NCBI RefSeq assembly: GCF_000739815.1
Contig: NZ_BBJJ01000020.1
Coordinates: forward strand, 62,001-126,000
Reading direction: 5' to 3'
DNA: 64,000 nucleotides
DNA from: Paraburkholderia mimosarum LMG 23256 = NBRC 106338
GTDB taxonomy: Bacteria; Pseudomonadota; Gammaproteobacteria; Burkholderiales; Burkholderiaceae
The notes under the pieces are model-generated. The model did no database searches, had not been told where the DNA came from, and worked only from the letters and a program-made list of their open reading frames with translations. Position numbers and translations under genes: made by a program. Of this stretch, positions 36,155 to 45,333 are shown in pieces; positions within the stretch are counted from its first letter, which is position 1; every line of letters begins with the position of its first letter.

Positions 36155-38314
36155 TCAGTGGTGCGAGCCGCCATGGCCGCCGTGCGAGCCGCAAACGACG
36201 AGCGCATCGAGTGCGAGCACGCGGTCGGGGTACGCGACGAGCGGGTTCACGTCGATTTCGTTGATCGCCTCGTTCGCACGCATCTGCGCGCCGATCGCGG
36301 CCACGGCCCTGGCGATGGCGGCCACGTCCACGCCTTGCGCGCCGCGCACGCCGTCGAGCAGCGCCGCGGCCTTCAGGCGGCGCAGTTCCACGACGATGTC
36401 GGCTTCGGCCATGTCGGCGGGAATCAGGCGCACGTCCTTGAGCGCCTCGATCCAGATGCCGCCAAGGCCCACCAGCACGACCGGGCCCCACTCGGCGTCG
36501 CGCTTCGCGCCCACCACGAGTTCGAGACCGCGCGGGCCCATTGCCTCGACGAGCGCGCCGTCGAGTTCCAGTTCAGGACGATGCGCGGCCACGCTCGCGT
36601 GCAGTTTGTCCCAGCCGGCGCGCAGCGCGGCCGCATCGGCGAGGCCGACCACCACGCCGCCCACGTCGCTCTTGTGCGGCAGCTCGCTCGCCTGCGCCTT
36701 CAGCACTACCGGATAGCCGATTTCATCTGCGATCCTCAGCGCTTCGTCCAGCGTCTTCGCGAGACGTCCCGGCGGCACCGGCAGGCCCGCGGCGGCGAGC
36801 CATTGCTTGCCCTGATACTCGGCGTAAATGCCGTTGGCCGGCACGCCTCCTGGCAGCGGGATTGCGGGGGGCGGCGCGGTTTGCGCACGTTGTGCGCGCT
36901 GCAGCGATTCGCCATAGGCCGCCACGCGGGCGCACGCGCGCAGCGCGCGGTCGGGCGAGCGGAAAAACGGCACGCCGCTTTGGGCAATCGCCTCGACAAA
37001 GAACGGCTGCAGCGCGTTGTTGTCGCCCATCACTGCGAGCACAGCGGGTTTGGTTGCGCGCGCAAGCGCCGGCACCAGGTGGTCCGCCTTGTCGCGCTGG
37101 GCGATGGGCGGGCCGCCCATGATCGAGAGCACGAGGCTGCCGATGTTCGGGTCAGCGAGCACGGTGTCGATCAGCTCGCCGATCAGCCCCGGATTGCGCA
37201 CGCCGATGGTCGTGTAGTCGAGCGGGTTGTCCGCCACGGCGAAGTCGGGCAGCAGTCCGGTGAGCTTCTTCAGGGTCGGCTCGGTGAGCGGCGGCAAGGT
37301 GAGGCCAATGTCGTCGGCGAAGTCGAGCGTGATGTTCTTCACCGCGCCCGATGCCGTCATCACGGCGGTGCCTGCAGCAGGGGGCACCGGAAAGCGCGCG
37401 AGGATGGTCGTGGTGTCGAACAGTTCGTCGAGCGAATCGACCACCACCACGCCTTCGCGGGCGAGCAGCACGCTCGCCGTGGCGTGGTCGCCCGCCAGCG
37501 CGCCCGTATGCGACTGTGCCGCTTCGCGCGCCCGCGCGCTCTTGCCCGGCATCAGCATGACGATCGGCTTGCCCGCCGCGCGCGCTTCGCGCGCCAGCGC
37601 GAGGAAGGTCTGAGGGCGGCGCACCTGCTCGGCGTAGACCGCAATCGCGCTCGTTTGCGCATCGGCGATGAACCAGGCGAGATAGTCCTCGATGCCCAGC
37701 ACGGCTTCGTTGCCTGTCGAAGCTGCCACCGTGATCGGCACGCCGCGCCCCATGAAGGCGTCGCGCAGATTCGCGGCCATGGCGCCGCTTTGCGCAACCA
37801 CGCCCACGCCCTTGCGGCCTGCGCACGGATACGGCGAGAGCGCCTCGAAGGTGACCGGCACGCCGGCTTCGAAGTTGGTGAAGCCCATGCAGTTGGGGCC
37901 GATGAGCGCGATACCCGCTGCGTTCGCGGCCTCCGTCAGCGCCTGCTGCTTCGCACGGCCTTCTTCTCCGGCTTCGGCATAGCCCGACGCGAAGATCACC
38001 GCCGCGCCGGTGCCCCGCGCGCCCAGAGTGCGCACGGCGTCGAGCACACCGGCCTCGGGAATGCAGAGCACGGCGAGATCGACGCCTTCGGGCAGCGCAT
38101 CCACGCTGCTCACGCAGGGGCGGCCGTTGATTTCCTGGCTGCTGCGCGAGACGAGATGGACCTCGCCCGCGTAGCCGAAGCGCTCCAGGTTTTGCAGCAC
38201 GAAATTGCCGAACGAGCGCGGGTCGGCGGAAGCGCCGACGATCGCAATCGAGCGCGGCTTCAGCACGCGGTCGACGGACAACACGCCATCGGCTTCGGAG
38301 AGTGACTTACTCAT
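36155..38314 (-). CDS. ADP-forming acyl-CoA synthetase (acetyl-CoA synthetase/FerA-like)
   Basis: A 719-residue single-chain enzyme of the NDP-forming acyl-CoA synthetase superfamily. It has a CoA-binding domain (about 15-145), ligase-CoA domains with the phosphohistidine H269 in SHTGALAGDH, and an ATP-grasp domain (about 500-710). Related enzymes activate acetate, pimelate or, as FerA of Sphingobium, ferulate. It is the promoter-proximal gene of the minus-strand operon, so it is the likely entry step that makes the CoA thioester. Start ATG 38314 (MSKSLSEADG). Confidence 0.86.
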   Translation of the reverse strand: MSKSLSEADGVLSVDRVLKPRSIAIVGASADPRSFGNFVLQNLERFGYAGEVHLVSRSSQEINGRPCVSSVDALPEGVDLAVLCIPEAGVLDAVRTLGARGTGAAVIFASGYAEAGEEGRAKQQALTEAANAAGIALIGPNCMGFTNFEAGVPVTFEALSPYPCAGRKGVGVVAQSGAMAANLRDAFMGRGVPITVAASTGNEAVLGIEDYLAWFIADAQTSAIAVYAEQVRRPQTFLALAREARAAGKPIVMLMPGKSARAREAAQSHTGALAGDHATASVLLAREGVVVVDSLDELFDTTTILARFPVPPAAGTAVMTASGAVKNITLDFADDIGLTLPPLTEPTLKKLTGLLPDFAVADNPLDYTTIGVRNPGLIGELIDTVLADPNIGSLVLSIMGGPPIAQRDKADHLVPALARATKPAVLAVMGDNNALQPFFVEAIAQSGVPFFRSPDRALRACARVAAYGESLQRAQRAQTAPPPAIPLPGGVPANGIYAEYQGKQWLAAAGLPVPPGRLAKTLDEALRIADEIGYPVVLKAQASELPHKSDVGGVVVGLADAAALRAGWDKLHASVAAHRPELELDGALVEAMGPRGLELVVGAKRDAEWGPVVLVGLGGIWIEALKDVRLIPADMAEADIVVELRRLKAAALLDGVRGAQGVDVAAIARAVAAIGAQMRANEAINEIDVNPLVAYPDRVLALDALVVCGSHGGHGGSHH

Positions 38315-38381
38315 CAGGTCATGCCTCTTCTTGATTGGCGATCCCGGCGCTGGCTTACCGGGATCAGTTCGATTGGTAGCC

Positions 38382-38410
38382 ATTCTGGCATACCAGAACC
38401 GCATTCTCAA
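38382..38410 (-). promoter_or_regulatory. Sigma-70 promoter of the minus-strand catabolic operon
   Basis: Reading on the minus strand: TTGAGA (38410-38405), a 17-base spacer, then CAGAAT (38387-38382). It is about 70 bases upstream of the synthetase start codon. Confidence 0.6.
38383..38398. promoter_or_regulatory. GntR-type operator over the minus-strand promoter
   Basis: TTCTGGCATACCAGAA is an inverted repeat with perfect 6-bp arms. It overlaps the -10 element of the promoter at 38382-38410, so binding would block transcription. FCD-type GntR repressors use sites of this size. Confidence 0.65.
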
Positions 38411-38563
38411 TACACCAGAGGTGGGTTTTGATGGCTAGTGTTTTCCCCTAGCGCACTTGCCGCGGCCTGGCACGTTCGGTATATGCACTTGATTTTGCGT
38501 AGTTTTTGCACGGACAAAGTGGCTATCCCGCAGCAGGACAGGATGTATAAGAAAATTACCATC

Positions 38564-38593
38564 TTGAATACCACGAACTCGAATTGGTATATT
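38564..38593 (+). promoter_or_regulatory. Promoter and inverted repeat before the GntR gene
   Basis: TTGAAT (38564-38569), an 18-base spacer and TATATT (38588-38593) form a plausible sigma-70 promoter. The half-sites ATACCA (38568-38573) and TGGTAT (38585-38590) straddle it as an inverted repeat, suggesting autoregulation. Confidence 0.5.
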
Positions 38594-38628
38594 CTAGGCA
38601 TCCGACCACCGATCAAACCCGCCCTCCC

Positions 38629-39372
38629 ATGAAACCTGTAGTCGATCTGCCCGTCGAGCACCAGGGCGCCGCGCCCGACCTGCACGCTGCCGCGCCGCGC
38701 ATGCGAGCCAGTCTCGCGAACGACATTCGCGAGACCCTGCAGGCCGAGATCGAAAACGGCCAGCTCGCGCCGGGCATGCCGATCGACGAACGCGCGCTCG
38801 CGGCGCGTTTCAACGTGTCGCGCACGCCGGTGCGCGAGGCGCTTCAGCATCTGGCGGCGCGCGACCTCGTGCTGATCTCGCCGCGCCAGGGCATCACCGT
38901 GGCGCGCCTGTCCATCGCGAAAGTGCGCTCGATGCTCGAATACATCGGCGAACTGGAGGCATTGTGCGCGCGCTTTTGTGCACGGCGCGCGAGCGACACC
39001 CTGCACGAAGCGCTCGACCGCGCGCTGATGGCGTGCCAGCAGGCCGCGGTGGAAGGCGACGCGAGCGAATACGCCCGCGCCAACGAGGCCTTTCACGACA
39101 CCATTTACGACGGCAGCCGCAACGAGTGCCTCGCCGATCAGATCCGCGCGGCGCGCCGCCAGTCGGCGCGCTACCGCGTGGCCGACCTGCGCAACCGCAG
39201 CCAGATCAGCCGCTCGCTGCAGGAGCACTTCGAGATTGCCCGCGCGATCCAGGCCGGCGACGAAGCGAAGGCCGCCGACGTGATGCGGCGCCACGTTCCC
39301 GCGGGCACCACCGGCTTTTCCGAGTTCCTCGCGGCCGTGCCGCGTCACTTTTTCGACTTCGGCACCGACTGA
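38629..39372 (+). CDS. GntR-family (FCD) transcriptional regulator 1
   Basis: 247 residues. A winged helix-turn-helix (about 25-90, DERALAARFNVSRTPVREAL) is followed by an FCD ligand-binding domain (about 100-230) with Asp/His metal or ligand residues (ANEAFHDTIYD). It heads the plus-strand operon and faces the minus-strand operon across the shared control region, so it is the likely repressor of both. The ATG at 38629 is used; the frame from 38584 begins inside the promoter. It is a paralogue of the regulator at 45366-46112. Confidence 0.88.
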   Translation: MKPVVDLPVEHQGAAPDLHAAAPRMRASLANDIRETLQAEIENGQLAPGMPIDERALAARFNVSRTPVREALQHLAARDLVLISPRQGITVARLSIAKVRSMLEYIGELEALCARFCARRASDTLHEALDRALMACQQAAVEGDASEYARANEAFHDTIYDGSRNECLADQIRAARRQSARYRVADLRNRSQISRSLQEHFEIARAIQAGDEAKAADVMRRHVPAGTTGFSEFLAAVPRHFFDFGTD

Positions 39373-39410
39373 GAAGCCAGGTCATCCTGAACAATTACCA
39401 CGGAGACAAC

Positions 39411-39791
39411 ATGCCCCGCTCCATCGACGTCCCAGGCCTCGCGCACAACGCCCCGATCCCCGTGGGCGCACGCGTCGGCAACGTGCTGTGCTCGTCGGCG
39501 ATCGCCGGCAAGGACCCGGCGACGGGCAAGCTCGCCGCCTCGGCCGCGGACCAGGCACGCCTCGCGTTCGACAACCTCGAACGCTTTCTCGACGCGGGCG
39601 GCGCCACGCTCGCGGATGTCGTCAAGCTCGCCGTGTACGTGAAAGACGACAGCGTGCGCGAGCACCTCAACGCGCACTGGCTAGTGCGCTGGCCCGACCC
39701 GGCCCAGCGCCCCGCGCGCCATGTCGTCGTGCACGACCTTCAGCACGGCATGGTCCTGCAACTCGAAGTCATGGCCGTGGCGTCGTCCTGA
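39411..39791 (+). CDS. RidA (YjgF/YER057c/UK114) family protein
   Basis: A 126-residue member of the RidA family, which hydrolyses reactive enamine/imine intermediates or acts as a related deaminase. Recognisable parts are NVLCSSAIAGKDPATGKL and the C-terminal VVVHDLQHGMVLQLEVMA, where the usual Arg/Glu active-site pair is partly altered (Arg at RHVVV). GGAG precedes the ATG at 39411. The larger frame starting at 38964 is shadow of the GntR gene. In catabolic operons such proteins are sometimes pathway hydrolases. Confidence 0.82.
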   Translation: MPRSIDVPGLAHNAPIPVGARVGNVLCSSAIAGKDPATGKLAASAADQARLAFDNLERFLDAGGATLADVVKLAVYVKDDSVREHLNAHWLVRWPDPAQRPARHVVVHDLQHGMVLQLEVMAVASS

Positions 39792-39847
39792 GCGGCCCGC
39801 CAATTTCTCCCACGCAACCCATTCCCTCAATTCGAAAAGGTTCCAAC

Positions 39848-40852
39848 GTGATCATCGATTCCCACGCCCACGTCGTCATGCCGCCCGAGAGCTTCCGCTA
39901 CATGGCCGAGCTGATCGGCGGGCGCGCCAACCCCTCCACCCGGCCCAACATTCCCGACGCCTCGGTGCGCAAGGTCGCCGAAGAACTCGTGCGCAGCATG
40001 GACTCGGTCGGCACCGACGTGCAGTTCATCTCGCCGCGCCCCTACCTGCAGATGCATTCGGTCAAGCCCGCGCGTGTGGCCGAGCTATGGTCGCGCCACT
40101 GCAACGACCTGATCGCGCGCTTCGTCGCGATGTTCCCCGACCGCTTCCGCGGCGTGGCGGGCCTGCCGCAATTCATGAACGAGTCGCCGGAAGTGCGCGT
40201 CGTGGCCGAACTCGAGCGCTGCGTGAACGAACTGGGCTTCGTGGGATGCCTGCTGAACCCGGACCCGACCGAAGGCGAAGGCCCGACGCCAGCGGGTCTC
40301 GGCGATCCGTTCTGGTATCCGCTCTATGAGGCGATGACGGCGCTCGACGTGCCCGCGCTGATCCACTCGGCCGGCAGCTGCAGCCCGCGCGAGTCGTACA
40401 CGCTGAAGTTCATCAACGAAGAAAACATCGCGGTCATCTCGCTGCTCGAATCGGATGTCTTCCAGAAATTCCCGAACCTGAAGATCGTGGTCGGCCACGG
40501 CGGCGGCGCGATTCCCTACCAGATGGGCCGCTTTCGTTCGTGGGCCGTGCGCCGTAACCATCCGCAAAGCTTCGACGAGCAACTGCGCAAGCTCTACTTC
40601 GACACCTGCAATTACTCGAAGGAATCGATCGACCTGCTGCTCAAGGTGGCCGGCACCGACAACGTGCTGTTCGGCACCGAAAAGCCGGGCACCGGCAGCG
40701 CGCGCGACCCGATCTCGGGCCGCGATTACGACGACATGAAGCCGGTGATCGAAAGCATCGAATGGCTCACCGAAGAACAGCGCCGCAACGTGTTCGAATG
40801 CAACTGCCAGCGCGTCTATCCGCGCGCGTTCCGCCACTATCAGGAGGCCTGA
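39848..40852 (+). CDS. Amidohydrolase-2 family, 4-oxalomesaconate hydratase-like (LigJ-like)
   Basis: A 334-residue TIM-barrel metal enzyme. Metal ligands visible: H6 and H8 (DSHAHVV), H173 (IHSAGSC), H217 (GHGGGAIPYQ), and E278 (LFGTEKPG) where most ACMSD-family members have Asp. A Glu at that strand, HGGGAIPYQ and the C-terminal ECNCQRVYPR resemble LigJ, the hydratase that acts on oxalomesaconate after ring cleavage of gallate or protocatechuate. A decarboxylase role (ACMSD-like) is the main alternative. GTG start at 39848, with AAAGG 7 bases before it. Only 2 bases separate it from the Rieske oxygenase gene. Confidence 0.78.
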   Translation: MIIDSHAHVVMPPESFRYMAELIGGRANPSTRPNIPDASVRKVAEELVRSMDSVGTDVQFISPRPYLQMHSVKPARVAELWSRHCNDLIARFVAMFPDRFRGVAGLPQFMNESPEVRVVAELERCVNELGFVGCLLNPDPTEGEGPTPAGLGDPFWYPLYEAMTALDVPALIHSAGSCSPRESYTLKFINEENIAVISLLESDVFQKFPNLKIVVGHGGGAIPYQMGRFRSWAVRRNHPQSFDEQLRKLYFDTCNYSKESIDLLLKVAGTDNVLFGTEKPGTGSARDPISGRDYDDMKPVIESIEWLTEEQRRNVFECNCQRVYPRAFRHYQEA

Positions 40853-40854
40853 AC

Positions 40855-42093
40855 ATGGCCATGACCGCCGAAGAAAACGAATTGCTCACGCGCGTCGAAA
40901 ACGGCGCGCCCATGGGCGAAATGATCCGCCAGCACTACTGGATTCCGGCCGTGCCCTCGGCAAAGCTGGAGGCAGACGGTGCGCCCGTGCTGGTGCGCCT
41001 GCTGGGCAGCAACTACGTGGCGTTTCGCACGACCGACGGCAAAGCCGGCCTGATCGACGAGCTTTGCCCGCACCGCAAGACATCGATGATGATGGCGCGC
41101 AACGAGAGCAACGGCCTGCGCTGCATCTACCACGGCTGGAAAATGAACGTGCAGGGCGAGGTGATCGAGGCGCCGAACCAGGTGGGCGACCAGGCGCAGT
41201 TCTGCAAGCGCGTGAAGACGAGCCAGTACGGCGTGGAAGATCGCGGCGGCATCGTGTGGGTGTGGCTCGGCAAGGGCGACACGCCGCCGCGCTTTCCCGA
41301 CCTCCCGTTCACGCAGCTGCCCGCCAACCAGCGCTCGGTTACGAGCGTCGAAGTGCCGACCAACTGGGTGCAGGGCGTGGAAGCTTCCATGGACTCGTCG
41401 CACGTGGGCGTGCTGCATGAATCGACCACGCAGATCACGGCGGGCGGCGGCAACGAACGCATGCACATGACGAAGGCGCTCGCGCCCCGCCTCGAATTCG
41501 AGGAGCGCCCGTACGGCTATCGCTACGCGGCGCTGCGCGACCTGCCCGACGATAAGGTCTACGCGCGCGTGAACAACTTCGTGATGCCGTGGTACGGCAT
41601 CATCTGCGCACCGGATGCGAACAGCCCGAGCACGGTGTTCTTCTCGACGCCCGTGGACGACGTCACGCACCGCGCGTGGTTCGTGCATTTCAACCCCACG
41701 CGCAAGCTCGGCATGACGGTGATGTCGGCCACGCCCGATGTCTGGAATTTCCCGCCGCTGCCGCCGGGCACGCGCGAAACCGGCTTCGGCCAGAACCGCG
41801 ATCTCATGAGGCGCGGCCATGCCACGGGCTTCCACCAGCATCTGGGCACCGAAGACTTCGCGATGTTCCTGGGTCAAGGCCCCATCGCCGACCGCACCAC
41901 CGAGCAACTCTGCTCCGCCGACGGCGCCGTGCTGCGCGTGCGTGCGCAACTGCTCAAATCGGCGCGCGAGTTCATGGCCGGCAAAACGCCCACGCTCGCG
42001 GACAGCCCCGAGCTGGACTATTCGCGTGCGATTTCCATTGGCGGCGTGCTGCCCGCGGGCGCCGACTGGCGCTCGCTGGTCGAGACTGCCTGA
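40855..42093 (+). CDS. Rieske non-haem iron oxygenase, alpha subunit 1
   Basis: 412 residues. Rieske [2Fe-2S] ligands: CPHRKTSM and, 20 residues on, CIYHGW. The mononuclear iron site is DSSHVGVLH in ASMDSSHVGVLHE. It belongs to the phthalate dioxygenase/aromatic O-demethylase group (one-component oxygenase, alpha-only), rather than to the two-subunit naphthalene type. It receives electrons from the reductase 15 bases downstream. Likely activity: O-demethylation or hydroxylation of an aromatic acid. ATG 40855 has CAGGAGG 7 bases upstream. Confidence 0.87.
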   Translation: MAMTAEENELLTRVENGAPMGEMIRQHYWIPAVPSAKLEADGAPVLVRLLGSNYVAFRTTDGKAGLIDELCPHRKTSMMMARNESNGLRCIYHGWKMNVQGEVIEAPNQVGDQAQFCKRVKTSQYGVEDRGGIVWVWLGKGDTPPRFPDLPFTQLPANQRSVTSVEVPTNWVQGVEASMDSSHVGVLHESTTQITAGGGNERMHMTKALAPRLEFEERPYGYRYAALRDLPDDKVYARVNNFVMPWYGIICAPDANSPSTVFFSTPVDDVTHRAWFVHFNPTRKLGMTVMSATPDVWNFPPLPPGTRETGFGQNRDLMRRGHATGFHQHLGTEDFAMFLGQGPIADRTTEQLCSADGAVLRVRAQLLKSAREFMAGKTPTLADSPELDYSRAISIGGVLPAGADWRSLVETA

Positions 42094-42108
42094 TCCCATG
42101 TTGCCGGA

Positions 42109-43107
42109 ATGACTTCGATGCTTGCTCCCCTGCTTCTCACGCTGCGCGTCGCCGCGATCGACGCCCCGACTTCGCTCATCAAGTCGATCACGCTCGAAGC
42201 CCACGACGGCGCGCTGCTACCCGGCTTCGAGCCGGGCGCGCACCTCCAGGTCGAGATTCCTTCCGCGACGGCGGGCGGCGCGCCGCAGTGGCGCTCGTAT
42301 TCGCTGATCCATCTCGACCTCGCCGTCGATCCGCGCAACGGCGTGCGGGCGTACCGGCTCGGCATTCGCCGCGAGGACGAAGGCCGCGGCGGCTCGCGCC
42401 ACATGCACGCGCTGGCGGTCGGCGCGACGCTCTGCGTGCGTGCGCCCGTCAACCACTTCCCGCTTGCCGCGCCGCCGCGCGTGCTGCTCGTCGCGGGCGG
42501 CATCGGCATTACGCCGATCATCTCGATGGCGAGCGCGCTGGCCGCGCAGCAGCGTGACTACGCGCTCCATTTCAGCGGCCGCACGCGCGAGGCGCTGCCC
42601 TTCGTGGATGAACTACGCGCGCTCGCGGGCGACAAGCTCACGCTGCACGCCGACGACGATCCCGCCACGCGCCTCTCGATCGACGCGTTGCTCGACGGCG
42701 CGCAGGTGAACCAGCCGATCTATGTTTGCGGTCCGGCAGGCATGATCGACGCGGTGCTCGCGGCGGCGCGCAAGCGCGGCTGGCACGAGGGCGATCTGCA
42801 CTACGAACTGTTCACCGAGGCCGCGCCTCAGGAAGGCGACACGGCCTTCGAAGTCGAACTGAAGTCGTCAGGCAAGCGGCTCACCGTGCCCGCCGACAAA
42901 TCGCTGCTCGACACGCTCATCGAAAACGGCACGGACGTGATGTACGACTGCCGCTCGGGCTACTGCGGCCTGTGCACGACCAACGTGTGCAGCGGCGAGA
43001 TCGACCACCGCGACACCTACCTTTCCGAAGCGGAGAAGGCGGGGGGCAAGGTCATGCAGGTCTGCGTGTCGCGCTGCAAGAGCGGGCGCCTCGTGCTCGA
43101 CCTTTAA
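42109..43107 (+). CDS. Oxygenase reductase with C-terminal plant-type ferredoxin
   Basis: 332 residues in the order flavin domain (RSYSLIH), NAD domain (VAGGIGITPIISM) and [2Fe-2S] ferredoxin domain (YDCRSGYCGLCTTNVCSG, fourth Cys in VMQVCVSRC). This is the layout of the phthalate dioxygenase reductase/VanB family. It transfers electrons from NADH to the Rieske oxygenase encoded just before. Either ATG 42109 or ATG 42118 could be the start. Confidence 0.9.
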   Translation: MTSMLAPLLLTLRVAAIDAPTSLIKSITLEAHDGALLPGFEPGAHLQVEIPSATAGGAPQWRSYSLIHLDLAVDPRNGVRAYRLGIRREDEGRGGSRHMHALAVGATLCVRAPVNHFPLAAPPRVLLVAGGIGITPIISMASALAAQQRDYALHFSGRTREALPFVDELRALAGDKLTLHADDDPATRLSIDALLDGAQVNQPIYVCGPAGMIDAVLAAARKRGWHEGDLHYELFTEAAPQEGDTAFEVELKSSGKRLTVPADKSLLDTLIENGTDVMYDCRSGYCGLCTTNVCSGEIDHRDTYLSEAEKAGGKVMQVCVSRCKSGRLVLDL

Positions 43108-43138
43108 TACCTCTAACGAAATTGAAGCGGAATCCAGA

Positions 43139-43942
43139 ATGAGCGAAATGCTGGTTACCTATGAACTCGATGGCCAGGTCGCGCTGATCGGGCTGAACCG
43201 CCCCGACAAGCGCAACGCCATCAACGAAGACGTGATCGCGCAGTTGCGCGCCGCCGTGCTGCGCGCGGGCGAAGAGGCCGACGTTGGCGTGCTGTTCGGG
43301 CACGGCGGCAACTTCAGCGCGGGCCTCGATCTGCGCGAAGCGCTCGCGCGCGCGAGCGGCCAGAGCGCGCCGCCGCGCAAGCGCCGGCGCCACTCGTGGC
43401 ACGAAGTGTTCGACATCATCGCGCGGGGGCCCATTCCATTCGTCGCTGCCCTGCACGGCGCCGTGGTGGGCGGCGGCCTCGAACTCGCCACCGCCGCACA
43501 CGTGCGCGTGGGCGACACGACCGCGTTCTTCGGCCTGCCCGAAGGCCAGCGCGGCATTTTCGTGGGCGGCGGGGGCACGGTGCGCATCCAGCGCGTGATC
43601 GGCTACACCGTCATGGCGGATCTGATGCTCACGGGCCGCCTGCTCTCGGCCGAAGAGGGCTTGCGCGAGCATATCGTCACCTATGTCACGCCCGCGGGCG
43701 AAGCGCTCGCCAAGGCGAAGGAACTCGCCGCGAAAATCGCGCAGAACGCACCCGACACGAACTGGCGCATCACCAACCTGCTGCCGCGCGTGAACGACCT
43801 CTCGCACGAGGACGGCCTCTTCCTCGAATACATGAGCTCGAACATGGCGCGCTCGCCCGAAACCGCAAAACGCTTGCAGGAATTCGTGGACGGCAAGGCG
43901 AAGCCGCTCGAACGTCCTGACGCTCACAAGACCAACGCATGA
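43139..43942 (+). CDS. Enoyl-CoA hydratase/isomerase family protein
   Basis: A 267-residue crotonase-fold protein. NFSAGLDLREAL and GAVVGGGLELATAAHVR are the two oxyanion-hole segments; FGLPEGQRGIFVGGGGTVRIQ is the following catalytic loop, with Glu in LPEGQ. It would hydrate or otherwise process an enoyl-CoA in side-chain oxidation. It is 31 bases after the reductase gene and 13 before the dehydrogenase gene. Confidence 0.87.
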   Translation: MSEMLVTYELDGQVALIGLNRPDKRNAINEDVIAQLRAAVLRAGEEADVGVLFGHGGNFSAGLDLREALARASGQSAPPRKRRRHSWHEVFDIIARGPIPFVAALHGAVVGGGLELATAAHVRVGDTTAFFGLPEGQRGIFVGGGGTVRIQRVIGYTVMADLMLTGRLLSAEEGLREHIVTYVTPAGEALAKAKELAAKIAQNAPDTNWRITNLLPRVNDLSHEDGLFLEYMSSNMARSPETAKRLQEFVDGKAKPLERPDAHKTNA

Positions 43943-43955
43943 GGTGCACCAAGCC

Positions 43956-45290
43956 ATGAATGCAGCAAACGAACTGGATCCGCAGGAGGCAGCGGCGCGT
44001 GAAGCGGCGCTTGCGCATGTGAAGGCGGCCGAGAAAACGGCCGCGCAGATTCCCGTCGGCAATGCCACGCCGCGACCCATCGCGCAGGCCGCCGTGATCG
44101 GCGCGGGCACCATGGGCGGCGGCATTGCCATGGCGCTGGCCGCCGCGGGCATTCCCGTCACGCTCATCGACGCGACCGCGGATGGCCTCGCGCGCGGCCT
44201 CGCCCGCATCCGCGACAACTACGAGAGCAGCGTGAAGCGCGGCAAGCTCGACCCCGCCTTGCGCGACGAGCGCCTCGCGCGCATCACGGGCTCCCTCGCG
44301 ATTGCCGACGTAAAAGACGCCGATATCGTGATCGAAGCGGTGTTCGAAGACCTCGCGCTCAAGCAAGGCATCTTCCGCGAGCTCGACGTCCACGCAAAAC
44401 CGGGCGCCGTACTCGCCACCAACACGTCGGGTCTCGACATCGACGAAATCGCCGCCGTGATGAAGCGCCCCGCCGATGTGGTGGGCGCGCACTTCTTCAG
44501 CCCCGCCCACGTCATGCGCCTGCTCGAAGTCGTGCGCGCCGCGCAAACCGCCGACGACGTGATCGCCACGCTCATGGATCTCGGCCGCCGCATGGGCAAG
44601 GTATCGGTCCTCGCGCGCATCTATCCGGGCTTCATCGGCAATGCGCTCTTTCGCAATTACAACCGCGAAGCGCACTTTCTTGTCGAAGACGGCGCGCTGC
44701 CGCACGAGGTCGATGCGGCGCTCAAGGATTTCGGCTACGCGATGGGCATTTTCGCGGTGCACGACATGGCCGGCAACGATGTGGGCTACCAGACGCGCAA
44801 GGCGCAGATGGCGACGCGCCCCACCGACCGCCGCTGGAACGATCTCATCATGAAGCTAGTGGAGATGGGGCGCCTCGGCCAGAAGAGCGGCAAGGGCTGG
44901 TATCGCTACGAGCCTGGCAGCCGCGAGCCGCAGCGCGACGAGGAACTCGAGCGCTTCATCGTGGAGGAGTCGGCGCGCCTTGGCATCACGCGCCGCCCGA
45001 TTTCCGCCGAAGAGATCGTCAAGCGCTGCGTGTACGGCATGATCAACGAAGGCGCGAAGCTGCTGGAACAGGGCGTTGCCCTGCGCGCCAGCGACATCGA
45101 CGTGGTGTACGTGACGGGCTACGGGTTTCCCGCGCATCGCGGCGGCCCCATGTACTACGCGGACCAGATCGGCCTCGCGAACGTCTACGAGGACGTCAAG
45201 CGACTTTACGAAGCGTATGGCTACTGGTGGAAGCCGGCGCCACTGCTCGAAAAGCTCGCGGCCCGAAACGGCCGCTTCGCCGACCTTTGA
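43956..45290 (+). CDS. 3-Hydroxyacyl-CoA dehydrogenase
   Basis: 444 residues. The NAD-binding motif VIGAGTMGGGIAMALA is near residue 47, NTSGLDIDEI and VGAHFFSPAHVMRLLEVV follow with the catalytic His, and two C-terminal 3HCDH domains are present (YPGFIGNALF and FPAHRGGPMYYAD). It is like the dehydrogenase half of FadB without the hydratase domain. GAGG precedes ATG 43956; the GTG at 43944 is unlikely. Last gene of the plus-strand operon. Confidence 0.9.
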   Translation: MNAANELDPQEAAAREAALAHVKAAEKTAAQIPVGNATPRPIAQAAVIGAGTMGGGIAMALAAAGIPVTLIDATADGLARGLARIRDNYESSVKRGKLDPALRDERLARITGSLAIADVKDADIVIEAVFEDLALKQGIFRELDVHAKPGAVLATNTSGLDIDEIAAVMKRPADVVGAHFFSPAHVMRLLEVVRAAQTADDVIATLMDLGRRMGKVSVLARIYPGFIGNALFRNYNREAHFLVEDGALPHEVDAALKDFGYAMGIFAVHDMAGNDVGYQTRKAQMATRPTDRRWNDLIMKLVEMGRLGQKSGKGWYRYEPGSREPQRDEELERFIVEESARLGITRRPISAEEIVKRCVYGMINEGAKLLEQGVALRASDIDVVYVTGYGFPAHRGGPMYYADQIGLANVYEDVKRLYEAYGYWWKPAPLLEKLAARNGRFADL

Positions 45291-45303
45291 TCGCTTCCCC
45301 TGG

Positions 45304-45329
45304 CGCGCCCGCTTGCAGGGCGCGTTTCT
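45304..45329 (+). terminator. Rho-independent terminator of the plus-strand operon
   Basis: CGCGCCC (45304-45310) pairs with GGGCGCG (45318-45324) around a 7-nt loop, followed by TTTCT. Confidence 0.75.
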
Positions 45330-45333
45330 GTGC

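Larger units (their letters stand above)
38315..38628. promoter_or_regulatory. Divergent control region of the catabolic cluster (314 bases)
   Basis: No gene. It separates the minus-strand operon from the GntR gene and plus-strand operon. It holds one good promoter on each strand and inverted repeats containing the half-site TGGTAT, listed separately. Confidence 0.7.
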
